From contig JAWKKA010000008.1 of NCBI GenBank assembly GCA_041393495.1, positions 1 through 64,000 of the forward strand: DNA of 64,000 nucleotides, read 5' to 3'. The stretch is from RHKX01 sp041393495. GTDB lineage: Bacteria; Actinomycetota; Thermoleophilia; Solirubrobacterales; 70-9. Shown piece after piece: positions 44,027 through 53,186 of this stretch; within the stretch, counting starts at the first letter, position 1, and each line of letters opens with the position of its first letter. The notes under the pieces are model-generated. The model saw nothing but the letters and a program-made list of their open reading frames with translations, had not been told where the DNA came from and searched no databases. Position numbers and translations under genes: made by a program.

Positions 44027-45445
44027 TCACGAGAAGCGCTCCGGGATCCGCTCGGGCCAGCCGATCTCGGCCTCGAGCTGCGCCGCGACCGACAGCAGCA
44101 GGTCCTCGCGGTCGGGCGGGGCGATGAGCTGCCCGGCGAGCGGGAGCTCCCCGGGCCGCTCGGGCGGCAGCGGCACCGACGCGGCCGGCTGGCCGGTGTA
44201 GTTCCAGGGGATCGTGCAAGAGTAGGCGCGCGAGACGGTCACCAGCGTCCGCAATGCCCCCTTGCCGGCCCAGCGGCCCGACTCGGGCGGGGGGATGCCG
44301 ACGGTCGGCATCAGCAGCAGGTCGGCGTCGGCGAGGACGCGGTTGAGCCGCTCCGCGTGCCCGGCCTCGGCGGCGCGGGCGCGGCGCAGCAACGGGCCGG
44401 GGAGCAGTCGGCCGAGCCGGATCACGCCCCGGGTGCGACGCTCGAGCCGCTCCGGGCGGGGAGCTCCACGGCCCTCACCGGCGATGCCGCCGAGATAGCG
44501 CGCCATCAGATCGTTGGCGATCCCGCCCCACTCCGGGTCACGGTCGACGACCTCGTGGCCGAGCGAGCGCAGCGCGTCGGCGACCCGCGCGACGCCGGCC
44601 TCGACCTCGGCGGCGACGATCGGCGGCGCCCCCCGCCGCGGCACGGTCGTCGTCATCGCGATCCGTAGCGGGCCCGGCGGGCTCGTCGCCGCCGCGACGA
44701 AGGAGCGCTCGGGGACGGGCGGGGTGTCGGCGTCCCCCGGCTCGGCCCCCGCGGCCACGTCGAGCCAGAGCGCGGTGTCGATGACGCGGCGGCTCACGCA
44801 GCCCGCGACCGAGAGGCCGAGCCAGTGCTCGGGATCGGGCATCAGGCTGATCCGGCCGCGCTGCGGCTTCAGCCCGAACAGCCCGCAGTGGGCCGCCGGG
44901 ATCCGGATCGAGCCGCCCCCGTCCGATGCCGAGGCGGCGCCGACCAGGCCCGCCGCGACCGCGGCGCCGGAGCCGCCGCTGGAGCCGCCGGCGCTGCGGC
45001 CGGTGTCCCACGGGTTCCGGGTCCGACCCCAGGTCTGCGACTCGGTGAACGGCCAGATCGCCAGCTCCGGGAGGTTGGTCTTGCCGATCAGCACCGCGCC
45101 GGCCTCACGCAGGCGCCGGTAATGCGCCGCGTCGGCGGCGGCCGGGCGGTCGAAGGCGTCGGTGCCGAGCGTCGTCAGCTCGCCGGCGACGTCGACGTTG
45201 TCCTTGACCGCGACCGGGACGCCGAGCAAGGGCGCCGTCTCGCCGGCGGCGATCCGCCGGTCGGCCGCGGCAGCCTCGGCGCGGGCGCGCTCGCCGAGGA
45301 CGATCCGAAACGCGTTCAGCTCGCCGTCGAAGCGCCCGATCCGCTCGAGGTACATCGCGACGAGGTCGGTCGAGCTGACCTCGCCGGCGCGGAGCGCCTC
45401 CGCCTGCCGGTGGATTCCCGAGAAGGCGAGCTCGGCGGCGTCCAT
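44027..45445 (-). CDS. Amidase signature family enzyme
   Basis: Hydrolyses a carboxamide; 472 residues. The Ser-cisSer-Lys triad is visible: Lys in GVPVAVKDNVDVAG, the Gly/Ser-rich core GRSAGGSSGGSGAAVAAG with the cis-Ser, and the nucleophile region DGGGSIRIPAAHCG. Ends IPERFS. It resembles GatA, but no gatB or gatC lies nearby, so it is more likely a stand-alone amidase. TAGGAT lies 6 nt before the ATG. Confidence 0.88.
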   Translation of the reverse strand: MDAAELAFSGIHRQAEALRAGEVSSTDLVAMYLERIGRFDGELNAFRIVLGERARAEAAAADRRIAAGETAPLLGVPVAVKDNVDVAGELTTLGTDAFDRPAAADAAHYRRLREAGAVLIGKTNLPELAIWPFTESQTWGRTRNPWDTGRSAGGSSGGSGAAVAAGLVGAASASDGGGSIRIPAAHCGLFGLKPQRGRISLMPDPEHWLGLSVAGCVSRRVIDTALWLDVAAGAEPGDADTPPVPERSFVAAATSPPGPLRIAMTTTVPRRGAPPIVAAEVEAGVARVADALRSLGHEVVDRDPEWGGIANDLMARYLGGIAGEGRGAPRPERLERRTRGVIRLGRLLPGPLLRRARAAEAGHAERLNRVLADADLLLMPTVGIPPPESGRWAGKGALRTLVTVSRAYSCTIPWNYTGQPAASVPLPPERPGELPLAGQLIAPPDREDLLLSVAAQLEAEIGWPERIPERFS

Positions 45446-45451
45446 TCCCCG

Positions 45452-45457
45452 ATCCTA
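45452..45457 (-). promoter_or_regulatory. Candidate -10 box TAGGAT before the amidase
   Basis: Hexamer on the - strand, 6 nt from the ATG at 45445. Confidence 0.4.
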
Positions 45458-45467
45458 GCCCTGCGCC

Positions 45468-46298
45468 TCAGCGGCGGGAGCGGGCCCGCCAGCGCCGCGC
45501 CGGGAGCGGGCCCGCAACGCCACCGGAGCCGGCGCTTCGCCTTCGCGCAACCATGCTGCCGCCCCCGACCAGCGTCGCGACGGCGAGGGCGCCGGTCGCT
45601 GCGATCGTCCGCCCGAGCTTCTCGAAGCGCATCACCGGCCAGCCGCGCTCAACGGCGGCCCGGGCGAGCGCAGCGTCGGGGTTGACCGCGACCGGGTGGC
45701 CGACGAGCTCGAGCATCGGCAGATCGGAGATCGAGTCGGAGTACGCCCAGCTCGTCGTCAGGTCGATCCCGTGCTCGGCGGCGAACCGCCGCATCGGCTC
45801 GACCTTGAGCGCGCCGTAGTTGAGCCCGCCGAGCAGCCGCCCGGTGTAGCGGCCCTCGGCATCGACCTCGTAGCGGGTGCCGATCCCGCCCTCCATGTCG
45901 AGGACCCGGGCCAGCACCTCGACGACGCCGTTGCTGGCGGCGCTGACGATGAAGGCGGGCCTGCCGGCATCCTGGTGGGATCGCACCTCGGCGACCATCT
46001 CCGGGTAGATCCGCGGCAGGATTCCCTCGAGCAGGTCGGGCAGCATCCTCCGCAGCGTTCGCGCGGGCACACCCCGCAGGAGCTCGTTGACGGCCGCGAC
46101 GAGCGCGTCCGTGTCCTCGTCGGTGGCCCCCCGAAGCCGAAAGCGCAGATGCTCGATGCCCCAGCGCACCACCTGGCCCCGTCCGACGAGCCCGGCCCGG
46201 TAGGCGGCGCGCCCGAACTGCGCCCCGCTCGAGCCCGACATCAGCGTCCGGTCGAGGTCGAAGAAGGCGCCGCTGCGTCCCTGCCCGTCCGATGCCAC
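45468..46298 (-). CDS. HAD-superfamily (SerB-like, IB) phosphatase with C-terminal membrane helix
   Basis: 276 residues from GTG at 46298. Motif I FFDLDRTLMSG (two Asp), motif II IVSAASNGVVEV, Lys in GLNYGALKVEPMRRF, and motif IV AYSDSISDLPMLELVG. This is the HAD-IB family that includes phosphoserine and lipid-phosphate phosphatases. A hydrophobic helix (TIAATGALAVATLVGGGSMV) and a basic Arg tail follow, suggesting membrane attachment and perhaps a lipid substrate (inference). Confidence 0.85.
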   Translation of the reverse strand: MASDGQGRSGAFFDLDRTLMSGSSGAQFGRAAYRAGLVGRGQVVRWGIEHLRFRLRGATDEDTDALVAAVNELLRGVPARTLRRMLPDLLEGILPRIYPEMVAEVRSHQDAGRPAFIVSAASNGVVEVLARVLDMEGGIGTRYEVDAEGRYTGRLLGGLNYGALKVEPMRRFAAEHGIDLTTSWAYSDSISDLPMLELVGHPVAVNPDAALARAAVERGWPVMRFEKLGRTIAATGALAVATLVGGGSMVARRRSAGSGGVAGPLPARRWRARSRR

Positions 46299-46410
46299 GC
46301 TCCCGATTGTCGATTCTGGTCCGCCCACTTGGGGATCTCCGGTTGGTGTTGAAGCCCGCGGACATGGACCGTCCGAGGCCGCCGGGGTGGGATGACCCAG
46401 GCTTGGCGGG

Positions 46411-47586
<1,176 letters not shown>

Positions 47587-47830
47587 TCGCAGGTTCTCCT
47601 GGTTCGGACGGGGTCGTGGGTGCCGGGGAATCGTAGAGGCAGCGGCGCACTGGACGATCGACCCGGCCCGCGCGTGCGCGGGGAACCGCCGGACCGAGCC
47701 GATCGAGGACGCGGGCCGCGAAGCGCCAGGGGCCGTGGGGCGACGGAGACGTTGCGCCGCGCCACGTCCGGCGGTCCATCCGGGCGCGTGGCGGTTCGGG
47801 ATCGACCCTCCGGCTATCGTGGCCCGTCCG

Positions 47831-49264
47831 ATGCGCCTCGTCCTCAGTGACTCCGACCCGGCGGCGTCCACCGCCGACCTGCTCTGCATCGGCCTCTGCG
47901 ACGGCGGGCAGCTACCCGCGTGGCTCGCCGCGGCGCCCGGCGCTGCCGACGTCCGCACCGCCTACCGGGAGCTGACGATGCTGCGTCCCGAGCGTCCGGC
48001 CCGGGCGCTCGTCGTCGGCCTCGGCGACCGCGAGGACTTCGATCCCGAGCGCGCTCGCGTCGCCGCGGCTCTCGCCGTCCGGCAGGCGCGAGCCGTCGCT
48101 GCACGCACCGTCGGTTGGCTCGTCCCCGAGCACGGGCGGGCGGCGAGCGTCGCCGCCGCGCTGACCGCCGGGACGATCCTCGCCGGCTACCGCTTCGACC
48201 GGTTCAAGCGCGACGGCGGCGACGGTCCGGCGATCGACGCCCTGACGCTGTTCGGCGCCGACGATCCCGAGGGCCTCACGGAGACGGCGCGCATCGCCGC
48301 CGAGGCGGCGAACCGGGCCCGCGATCTGCAGGACCTGCCCGCCAACGTCGCCGACCCGGCCTTCATCGCGACCCGGGCGCGGGAGATCGCCGCCGCCCAG
48401 GACTCGGTCGAGACCGAGGTGCTCGGCCCCGAGGAGCTCGAGCGCGAGGGCATGGGCGGCCTGCTCGCCGTCGCCGCCGGCTCGGCGAAGGGTCCGGCCC
48501 TGATCGTGCTCCGCTACTCGGGCGGCGGCAGCGGCGCCCCGGTCGGCTTCGTCGGCAAGACGGTCACGTTCGACAGCGGCGGGATCTCGCTGAAGCCGCC
48601 GGCGTCGATGCCGGACATGAAGATGGACATGTCGGGCGGCGCGGCGGTGCTCGAGGCGACGGCCGCGATCGCCGAGCTCGGGCTGCCGATCGACCTGATC
48701 TCGGTCCTGCCCGCCGTCGAGAACATGCCGAGCGGGACCGCGACCCGTCCCGGCGACGTGATCACCCAGCTCAACGGGCTCACGGTCGAGGTCAACAACA
48801 CCGACGCCGAGGGCCGGCTGATCCTCGCCGACGCGCTCACCTGGACGGTCCGCCAGGGCGCCGAGCGGATCGTCGATGTCGCGACCCTGACCGGCGCCGT
48901 CGTCGTTGCGCTCGGCTCGACCTATGCCGGCCTGATCGCCAACGACGACGACTGGGCAGCCGAGGTGAAGGCCGCCGGGGAGGTCGTCGGCGAGCTCGCC
49001 TGGCGACTGCCGCTCCATCGCGAGTACACCGAGATGACGAAGGGCACCATCGCCGACCTCGCGAACGCGGGTCGCAAGCGCAAGGCGGGGACGCTGTTCG
49101 CCGCCGCCTTCCTCGAGCAGTTCACCGAAGGGGCGAAGTGGGCCCACCTCGACATCGCCGGGACCGCCTGGGACGTCGGCCGCGAGTATGTCGGCAAGGG
49201 CGCGACCGGCTATGGGACCCGACTCCTCGTCGAGCTGGCACGGCGGATCGCGGAGCGGGGCTGA
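47831..49264 (+). CDS. pepA: Leucyl aminopeptidase (M17)
   Basis: A cytosolic hexameric metallo-aminopeptidase, 477 residues from ATG at 47831. The C-terminal catalytic domain contains the two-metal site GKTVTFDSGGISLKP, DMKMDMSGGAAVL and the family signature NNTDAEGRLILADAL. RKRKAGTLFAAAFLEQF and HLDIAGTAWDVG follow. The N-terminal domain is less conserved. TATCGT lies 10 nt before the ATG. An exact 18-bp repeat begins at its stop codon. Confidence 0.93.
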   Translation: MRLVLSDSDPAASTADLLCIGLCDGGQLPAWLAAAPGAADVRTAYRELTMLRPERPARALVVGLGDREDFDPERARVAAALAVRQARAVAARTVGWLVPEHGRAASVAAALTAGTILAGYRFDRFKRDGGDGPAIDALTLFGADDPEGLTETARIAAEAANRARDLQDLPANVADPAFIATRAREIAAAQDSVETEVLGPEELEREGMGGLLAVAAGSAKGPALIVLRYSGGGSGAPVGFVGKTVTFDSGGISLKPPASMPDMKMDMSGGAAVLEATAAIAELGLPIDLISVLPAVENMPSGTATRPGDVITQLNGLTVEVNNTDAEGRLILADALTWTVRQGAERIVDVATLTGAVVVALGSTYAGLIANDDDWAAEVKAAGEVVGELAWRLPLHREYTEMTKGTIADLANAGRKRKAGTLFAAAFLEQFTEGAKWAHLDIAGTAWDVGREYVGKGATGYGTRLLVELARRIAERG

Positions 49265-49296
49265 GCGGCCCGGGATGGCTGAGCGGCCCGGGATGG
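49261..49296. repeat. 18-bp perfect tandem duplication at the pepA stop
   Basis: CTGAGCGGCCCGGGATGG at 49261-49278 repeats at 49279-49296. The first unit contains the pepA TGA. The second ends 13 nt before the next gene's GTG. Confidence 0.85.
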
Positions 49297-49309
49297 AAGA
49301 ATCGCCGCC

Positions 49310-50443
49310 GTGGACTTCGAGCTGAGCGACGAACAGCGGCTGCTGCGCGACACCGTCCGCGACTTCGCGCGCAACGAGGTCGCGCCGGTCGCCGCCGAGC
49401 TCGACGCGACGAAGTCGTTCCCCTACGAGCTCGTCGCGAAGCTGGGCGCGCTCGGGCTGATGGGGATCCCGTTCGCGGCCGAGTACGGCGGCGGCGGCGC
49501 CGACACCCTCTCCTACGCGCTCGCGGTCGAGGAGCTCGCCCGCGTCGACTCGTCGGTCGCGATCACGCTGGCCGCCCACACGTCGCTCGGGACGATGCCG
49601 ATCCACCTCTGGGGCGACGAGGCGCAGCGCCAGGAGTGGCTGCCGCAGCTCTGCTCGGGAAGGCGGCTCGCCGCGTTCGGGCTGACCGAGCCGGAGGCCG
49701 GCTCCGACGCCGGCAACACCCGGACCCGCGCCGTCCTCGACGGCGACGAGTGGGTGATCGACGGCGCCAAGCAGTTCATCACCAACTCCGGCACCGAGAT
49801 CTCGGGCTGCGTGACGATCACCGCCCGGACCGGCGAGGACGAGATCTCCAACATCATCGTCCCGAACGGCACCCCCGGCTACGAGGTCGGCGAGCCGTAC
49901 CGGAAGATGGGCTGGAACGCATCCGACACGCGGCCGCTCAGCTTCGCCGGCTGCCGGGTGCCCGAGGCGAACCTGCTCGGTCGGCGCGGCCAGGGCTTCA
50001 AGCAGTTCCTGCAGATCCTCGACGGCGGCCGGATCGGCGTCGCGGCGATGGGCCTCGGCCTCGCCCAGGGCGCGCTCGACGAGGCGATCGCCTACGCGAA
50101 GGAGCGGCGCGCGTTCGGCCGGCCGATCTCGCGGTTTCAGGCGATCCAGGGCAAGATCGCGGACGTCGCGACCGAGATCGAGGCGGCGCGGCTGCTCACC
50201 TACCGGGCTGCCGTCCTCAAGGACCGTGGCGAGCCGTTCACGCTGACGGCGGCACAGGCGAAGCTGAAGACCGGGCGGCTCGCCGTCCGCGCCGCCGAGG
50301 AGGCCGTCCAGATCCACGGCGGCTACGGCTACATCGAGGAGTACCCGGTCTGCCGCTTCTACCGCGACGCCAAGATCCTGACGATCGGCGAGGGCACCGA
50401 CGAGGTCCAGCAGATGGTCATCGCACGCGCGCTCGGCTGCTGA
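49310..50443 (+). CDS. Acyl-CoA dehydrogenase
   Basis: FAD enzyme introducing the 2,3-double bond into acyl-CoA; its electrons would go to the EtfAB pair encoded at 38-40 kb. 377 residues from GTG at 49310. Motifs: FGLTEPEAGSDAGNTRTRAV, KQFITNSGTEISGCVTITA, RRAFGRPISRFQAIQGKIAD, IHGGYGYIEEYPVCRFYRDA and ILTIGEGTDEVQQMVIAR, where the Glu in GEGTDE is the catalytic base. Chain-length preference cannot be told; it resembles the short/branched-chain subfamily. Confidence 0.93.
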   Translation: MDFELSDEQRLLRDTVRDFARNEVAPVAAELDATKSFPYELVAKLGALGLMGIPFAAEYGGGGADTLSYALAVEELARVDSSVAITLAAHTSLGTMPIHLWGDEAQRQEWLPQLCSGRRLAAFGLTEPEAGSDAGNTRTRAVLDGDEWVIDGAKQFITNSGTEISGCVTITARTGEDEISNIIVPNGTPGYEVGEPYRKMGWNASDTRPLSFAGCRVPEANLLGRRGQGFKQFLQILDGGRIGVAAMGLGLAQGALDEAIAYAKERRAFGRPISRFQAIQGKIADVATEIEAARLLTYRAAVLKDRGEPFTLTAAQAKLKTGRLAVRAAEEAVQIHGGYGYIEEYPVCRFYRDAKILTIGEGTDEVQQMVIARALGC

Positions 50444-50511
50444 CGAGCCCCGGCACGCGGTCGAGCGATCGGGGCGTTCCGGCGAGGGCTCGATCCCCGA
50501 GAGAGCGCCCG

Positions 50512-50537
50512 GGGCGTCGATCCCGAAAAAGACGCCC
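50512..50537. terminator. Candidate stem-loop after the acyl-CoA dehydrogenase
   Basis: GGGCGTC (50512-50518) pairs with GACGCCC (50531-50537) around a 12-nt loop with AAAAA. It lies 68 nt after the stop and 12 nt before the next start, so it could be a terminator or a control element of the coiled-coil genes. Confidence 0.4.
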
Positions 50538-50549
50538 GAGGCGTTGTCT

Positions 50550-50987
50550 ATGGTCGGTTCACCGGCAGAGGCCGGCGCGAGCATGTACGGAGAGGGCACC
50601 GAAGCGACAGCAACGCGGCATCCCCAGGGGGGCCGGCCGCCGGCGCCCGCGGCCGCCGAGATCTCGCGGCGCGTCGCGGCGATCCTCGACGACGTCGAGC
50701 GCGAGGCCGCGCGACTGCGGGCCGAGGCCCGCGAGGACGCCGCCCGCTACCGCGCCCGGGCGCGCGCCGAAGCCGACGATCTCCTCGCCGAGCGCCGGCG
50801 CCGCATCGCCGAGCTCAGCGACGAGATCGTCACCAGATCAGAGGCGGTGTCCGCCCGACTCGACGATGCGGTCCCGGTCCGCGAGGGCTTCGAGCAGCTC
50901 GTCCGGCGGCTCGGCGCGGCGGCCGAGCGCCTCGCCCACGAGGCGGGCGCCGACCGGATCGATACCGCCCACGGGACGGTGACGTGA
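50550..50987 (+). CDS. Coiled-coil protein, first of a pair
   Basis: 145 residues from ATG at 50550 (GAGG 9 nt upstream; ATG at 50583 is an alternative). After a Gly/Pro-rich head it is a continuous heptad-rich helix (RRVAAILDDVEREAARLRAE, then ARYRARARAEADDLLAERRR, RIAELSDEIVTRSEAVSARL). The helical part resembles DivIVA/Wag31 or F-ATPase b coiled coils, but the DivIVA N-terminal membrane-binding domain is not visible. It overlaps the next gene by GTGA. Confidence 0.7.
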   Translation: MVGSPAEAGASMYGEGTEATATRHPQGGRPPAPAAAEISRRVAAILDDVEREAARLRAEAREDAARYRARARAEADDLLAERRRRIAELSDEIVTRSEAVSARLDDAVPVREGFEQLVRRLGAAAERLAHEAGADRIDTAHGTVT

Positions 50988-51556
50988 GCGAGCTGCCCGC
51001 AGTCGACCTCGACGCCGCCCTCCGCGACCTCGACCGGGCGACGAGGAGCATCGCCGAGCGCCTCGCCTCCCCGTCCGCAGGTCCCGCGCCGGCTGCGGCG
51101 CCCCCGCAAGGCCCGCGTCCCGGCGGCGCCGAGCACGACGCGCGCGAATACCTCGAGCAGGCGAAGCGTCGCGCCGACAGCCTCGTCGCCACGCTCATCG
51201 CCGCCGTCGAGCGCGATGCGGCCGCGATCCGGCGCGAGACGGAGGACGAGATCCGGGCGCAGCGGGAGGCCGCGGAGACCGAGGTTGCGGGCCGGCTCGA
51301 GGAGGCCCGCGGGATCGCCGAGCGGATGGTGGCCGACCGGCAGCAGCGGATCGCCGAGATCAGCGACTCGATCGCCGAGCAGGGCAGGGCGCTGAGCGCC
51401 GGGATGGAGGACGCCGCGCGCATCGGCGCCCAGCTCGACGCGTTCGTGCGGGCGCTCTCGGCCGCGGCGGCCCGGATCGCCGCCGACGATGAGCAGCCCG
51501 CCGTCCTCAGCCCCGATGCCCGGCGCTTTCAGGACCCCGGGAGCATCGCCGCCTGA
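50984..51556 (+). CDS. Coiled-coil protein, second of the pair
   Basis: 190 residues from GTG at 50984, which overlaps the stop of the first coiled-coil gene by 4 nt. A short N-terminal helix (DLDAALRDLDRATRSIAERL) and a Pro/Ala linker lead to a long charged helix (AREYLEQAKRRADSLVATLI, EDEIRAQREAAETEVAGRLE, ERMVADRQQRIAEISDSIAE). The C-terminal helix segment RIAEISDSIAEQGRALSA parallels RIAELSDEIVTRSEAVSA of its partner, so the two genes may come from a duplication and form a heteromer. Confidence 0.7.
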   Translation: MSELPAVDLDAALRDLDRATRSIAERLASPSAGPAPAAAPPQGPRPGGAEHDAREYLEQAKRRADSLVATLIAAVERDAAAIRRETEDEIRAQREAAETEVAGRLEEARGIAERMVADRQQRIAEISDSIAEQGRALSAGMEDAARIGAQLDAFVRALSAAAARIAADDEQPAVLSPDARRFQDPGSIAA

Positions 51557-51703
51557 CGCACTCCCGGGGGTCCGGGGCTCGGGAGAGCTCCCCGGCGCGG
51601 ACGTTCGCCCAGCGGAGCGGTCGACGGCGGCGTCATGGGCGCAACGATCGGCCGCAGCGGCGAAGCGGTCGGCGTCACGGCGTCGGGCGTCGCGGGCGCC
51701 GAT

Positions 51704-51731
51704 CGCTGAGCGGGCCGGGGCCCGCTCAGCG
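51704..51731. terminator. 13-bp perfect stem between convergent genes
   Basis: CGCTGAGCGGGCC (51704-51716) pairs with GGCCCGCTCAGCG (51719-51731). It sits between the end of the coiled-coil pair and the end of the PRC-barrel gene at 51726, so it can serve both directions. The rest of the 169-bp gap shows nothing recognisable. Confidence 0.75.
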
Positions 51732-52589
51732 CCCGGGGTCGGGCGGGACGATCCGGACGCTGCGCAGCTCGCCGGTGATCGACACGCCGCCGGTCAGCTC
51801 GATCTCGACCTGGTAGCCCGGCGGCAGCCCGGCCAGGGCTGCCAGTGGGTCGGGCGCGGACGGCTGTGGCCGTGGCGGCTCCGGCGGCGGCGGCTGCTGC
51901 GAAGCCCGCGACGGCGGCTCGGTCTGTTGCGCCGGTGGACGGTAGGGCCGCGCCGGCGGTTCGTAGGGACTCGCGACGGGCTCCGCCGCACCCCGCTCGC
52001 CTCCCGGCTCCCGGCTCGGGTAGCCGAACCGGCCGCCCGGCGCCGGCTCCCCTGGATCGGGCGATGCGGTGACGGGCGGTGGTGGACGCTCGGGCAGCCG
52101 CGGCGGCGGGACCGGCTCGGCCTCCGGCCACGCGGGCGGTGCGAGCCTGACGGTGGCCTGCGTAGCCTGCGGAGCCTGCTCCGGCGCACCCGATGGCGCC
52201 GACTCGCGCCCGCGCCTGCGCGCCTCGTGGGAGACGGCGGCGGCGGCGTTGGCCGCGTAGTGGTTTCTCAGGGTCGCCTCGACCTGCTGGGTGAGCGGAA
52301 CGGCAGGCTCGACCTGCGGTGCCTCGCGGACGACGTCGCGCTCGTAGGGAACCCAGACCGAGTCCTCACCGGCGGTCGCATCCTCGAACGGCACGAGCGT
52401 CGAGCGGCCGCCGAAGCGACCTTCCTTGACGAGTAGCCAGCGGGGCTCGCCGGTCGCGGGGTCGATCCAGATGTCCTCGAGGCGACCGATCGCGATGCCG
52501 TAGATGTCGTCGACACGCGAGCCGATCCAACCGAGAGCCTCGTTCAAGCTGGGCTTACCGCCCCCGCGCAGCTCAGCTGCGATCATCAT
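51726..52589 (-). CDS. PRC-barrel protein with long proline-rich tail
   Basis: 287 residues. The N-terminal PRC-barrel domain is at about 10-95 (LGWIGSRVDDIYGIAIGRLE, DIWIDPATGEPRWLLVKEGR, VPFEDATAGEDSVWVPYERD). A helix with NHYAANAAAAVSHEARRR follows, then 120 residues of Pro-rich low complexity and a C-terminal strand segment (YQVEIELTGGVSITGELRSV). PRC barrels occur in photosynthetic reaction centres and RimM. No function is assigned to this arrangement. Confidence 0.75.
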   Translation of the reverse strand: MMIAAELRGGGKPSLNEALGWIGSRVDDIYGIAIGRLEDIWIDPATGEPRWLLVKEGRFGGRSTLVPFEDATAGEDSVWVPYERDVVREAPQVEPAVPLTQQVEATLRNHYAANAAAAVSHEARRRGRESAPSGAPEQAPQATQATVRLAPPAWPEAEPVPPPRLPERPPPPVTASPDPGEPAPGGRFGYPSREPGGERGAAEPVASPYEPPARPYRPPAQQTEPPSRASQQPPPPEPPRPQPSAPDPLAALAGLPPGYQVEIELTGGVSITGELRSVRIVPPDPGR

Positions 52590-52775
52590 CCAACCATCCT
52601 CTGGTGCCGGCCTCCTTACCAGCGTTCCCGCACGGTACCACCTATCGGGGCACCCGCGTAGCAGTCCGACCCGGCATGCCATTCCGTTGCCGGAGATCCG
52701 CCCGGCTCCGATGCTCGCTTCCGCTTGGCCGCGAAGGAGCAGCTCTCGACCGGCTCGCCGGCGGCGGCTGACGGC

Positions 52776-53186
52776 TCAGGCGTCGGGAACCGAGCTGCGC
52801 CGGCCCTCGTCGCGGCCCTGAAGCTGCGCGGCCCGGCCGCCGTCGAGCGGGATTCCATAGTGGGCGAGGAGCCGCCGCTCGTCGGCCGGCTTCAGCCCCT
52901 CCGTGGGATCGATCTCGGCGGCGCCCCGGATCCACGATCGCGGGAACGCGGCCCACGCGTGGCCCGCGGCCGCGGCGACGTAGCGGGCGGGGACGGCGGC
53001 CCGACGGCCGATCCTGCCGAGCTTCACGACCAGCCAGGTCGGCGAGCGATCGTCGGCGTCGACGAGGAGGCCGTGGACGCGGCCGACCTTGCCGCCCCCG
53101 ATCTCCTCGACCTTCGCGTCGAGGCATTCGCGGGCATCGGCGATCCCATACGAAGGCTCGCTGGAAGCCCGGTCCGGCTCAGCCAT
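52776..53186 (-). CDS. Small PRC-barrel domain protein
   Basis: 136 residues from ATG at 53186, overlapping the meaB stop by 8 nt. It contains YGIADARECLDAKVEEIGGG, KVGRVHGLLVDADDRSPTWL, VVKLGRIGRRAAVPARYVAA and ERRLLAHYGIPLDGGRAAQL. The last part parallels the EATLRNHYAAN segment of the PRC protein downstream, a helix often found after bacterial PRC barrels. Coupled to meaB by overlap, though no functional link is known. Confidence 0.72.
   Translation of the reverse strand: MAEPDRASSEPSYGIADARECLDAKVEEIGGGKVGRVHGLLVDADDRSPTWLVVKLGRIGRRAAVPARYVAAAAGHAWAAFPRSWIRGAAEIDPTEGLKPADERRLLAHYGIPLDGGRAAQLQGRDEGRRSSVPDA

Noticed and set aside
44027..45445. GatA subunit of the tRNA amidotransferase
   Set aside because: No gatB or gatC nearby and the C-terminal part differs; a stand-alone amidase is the safer call.
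46384..46400. GGGTGGGATGACCCA-like stretch as a third family A repeat
   Set aside because: Only one arm with a mismatch is present and there is no matching second arm or flank; chance similarity cannot be excluded.
50550..51556. Second set of F-ATPase b subunits
   Set aside because: The coiled coils resemble AtpF in composition, but no N-terminal membrane helix is present in either protein.
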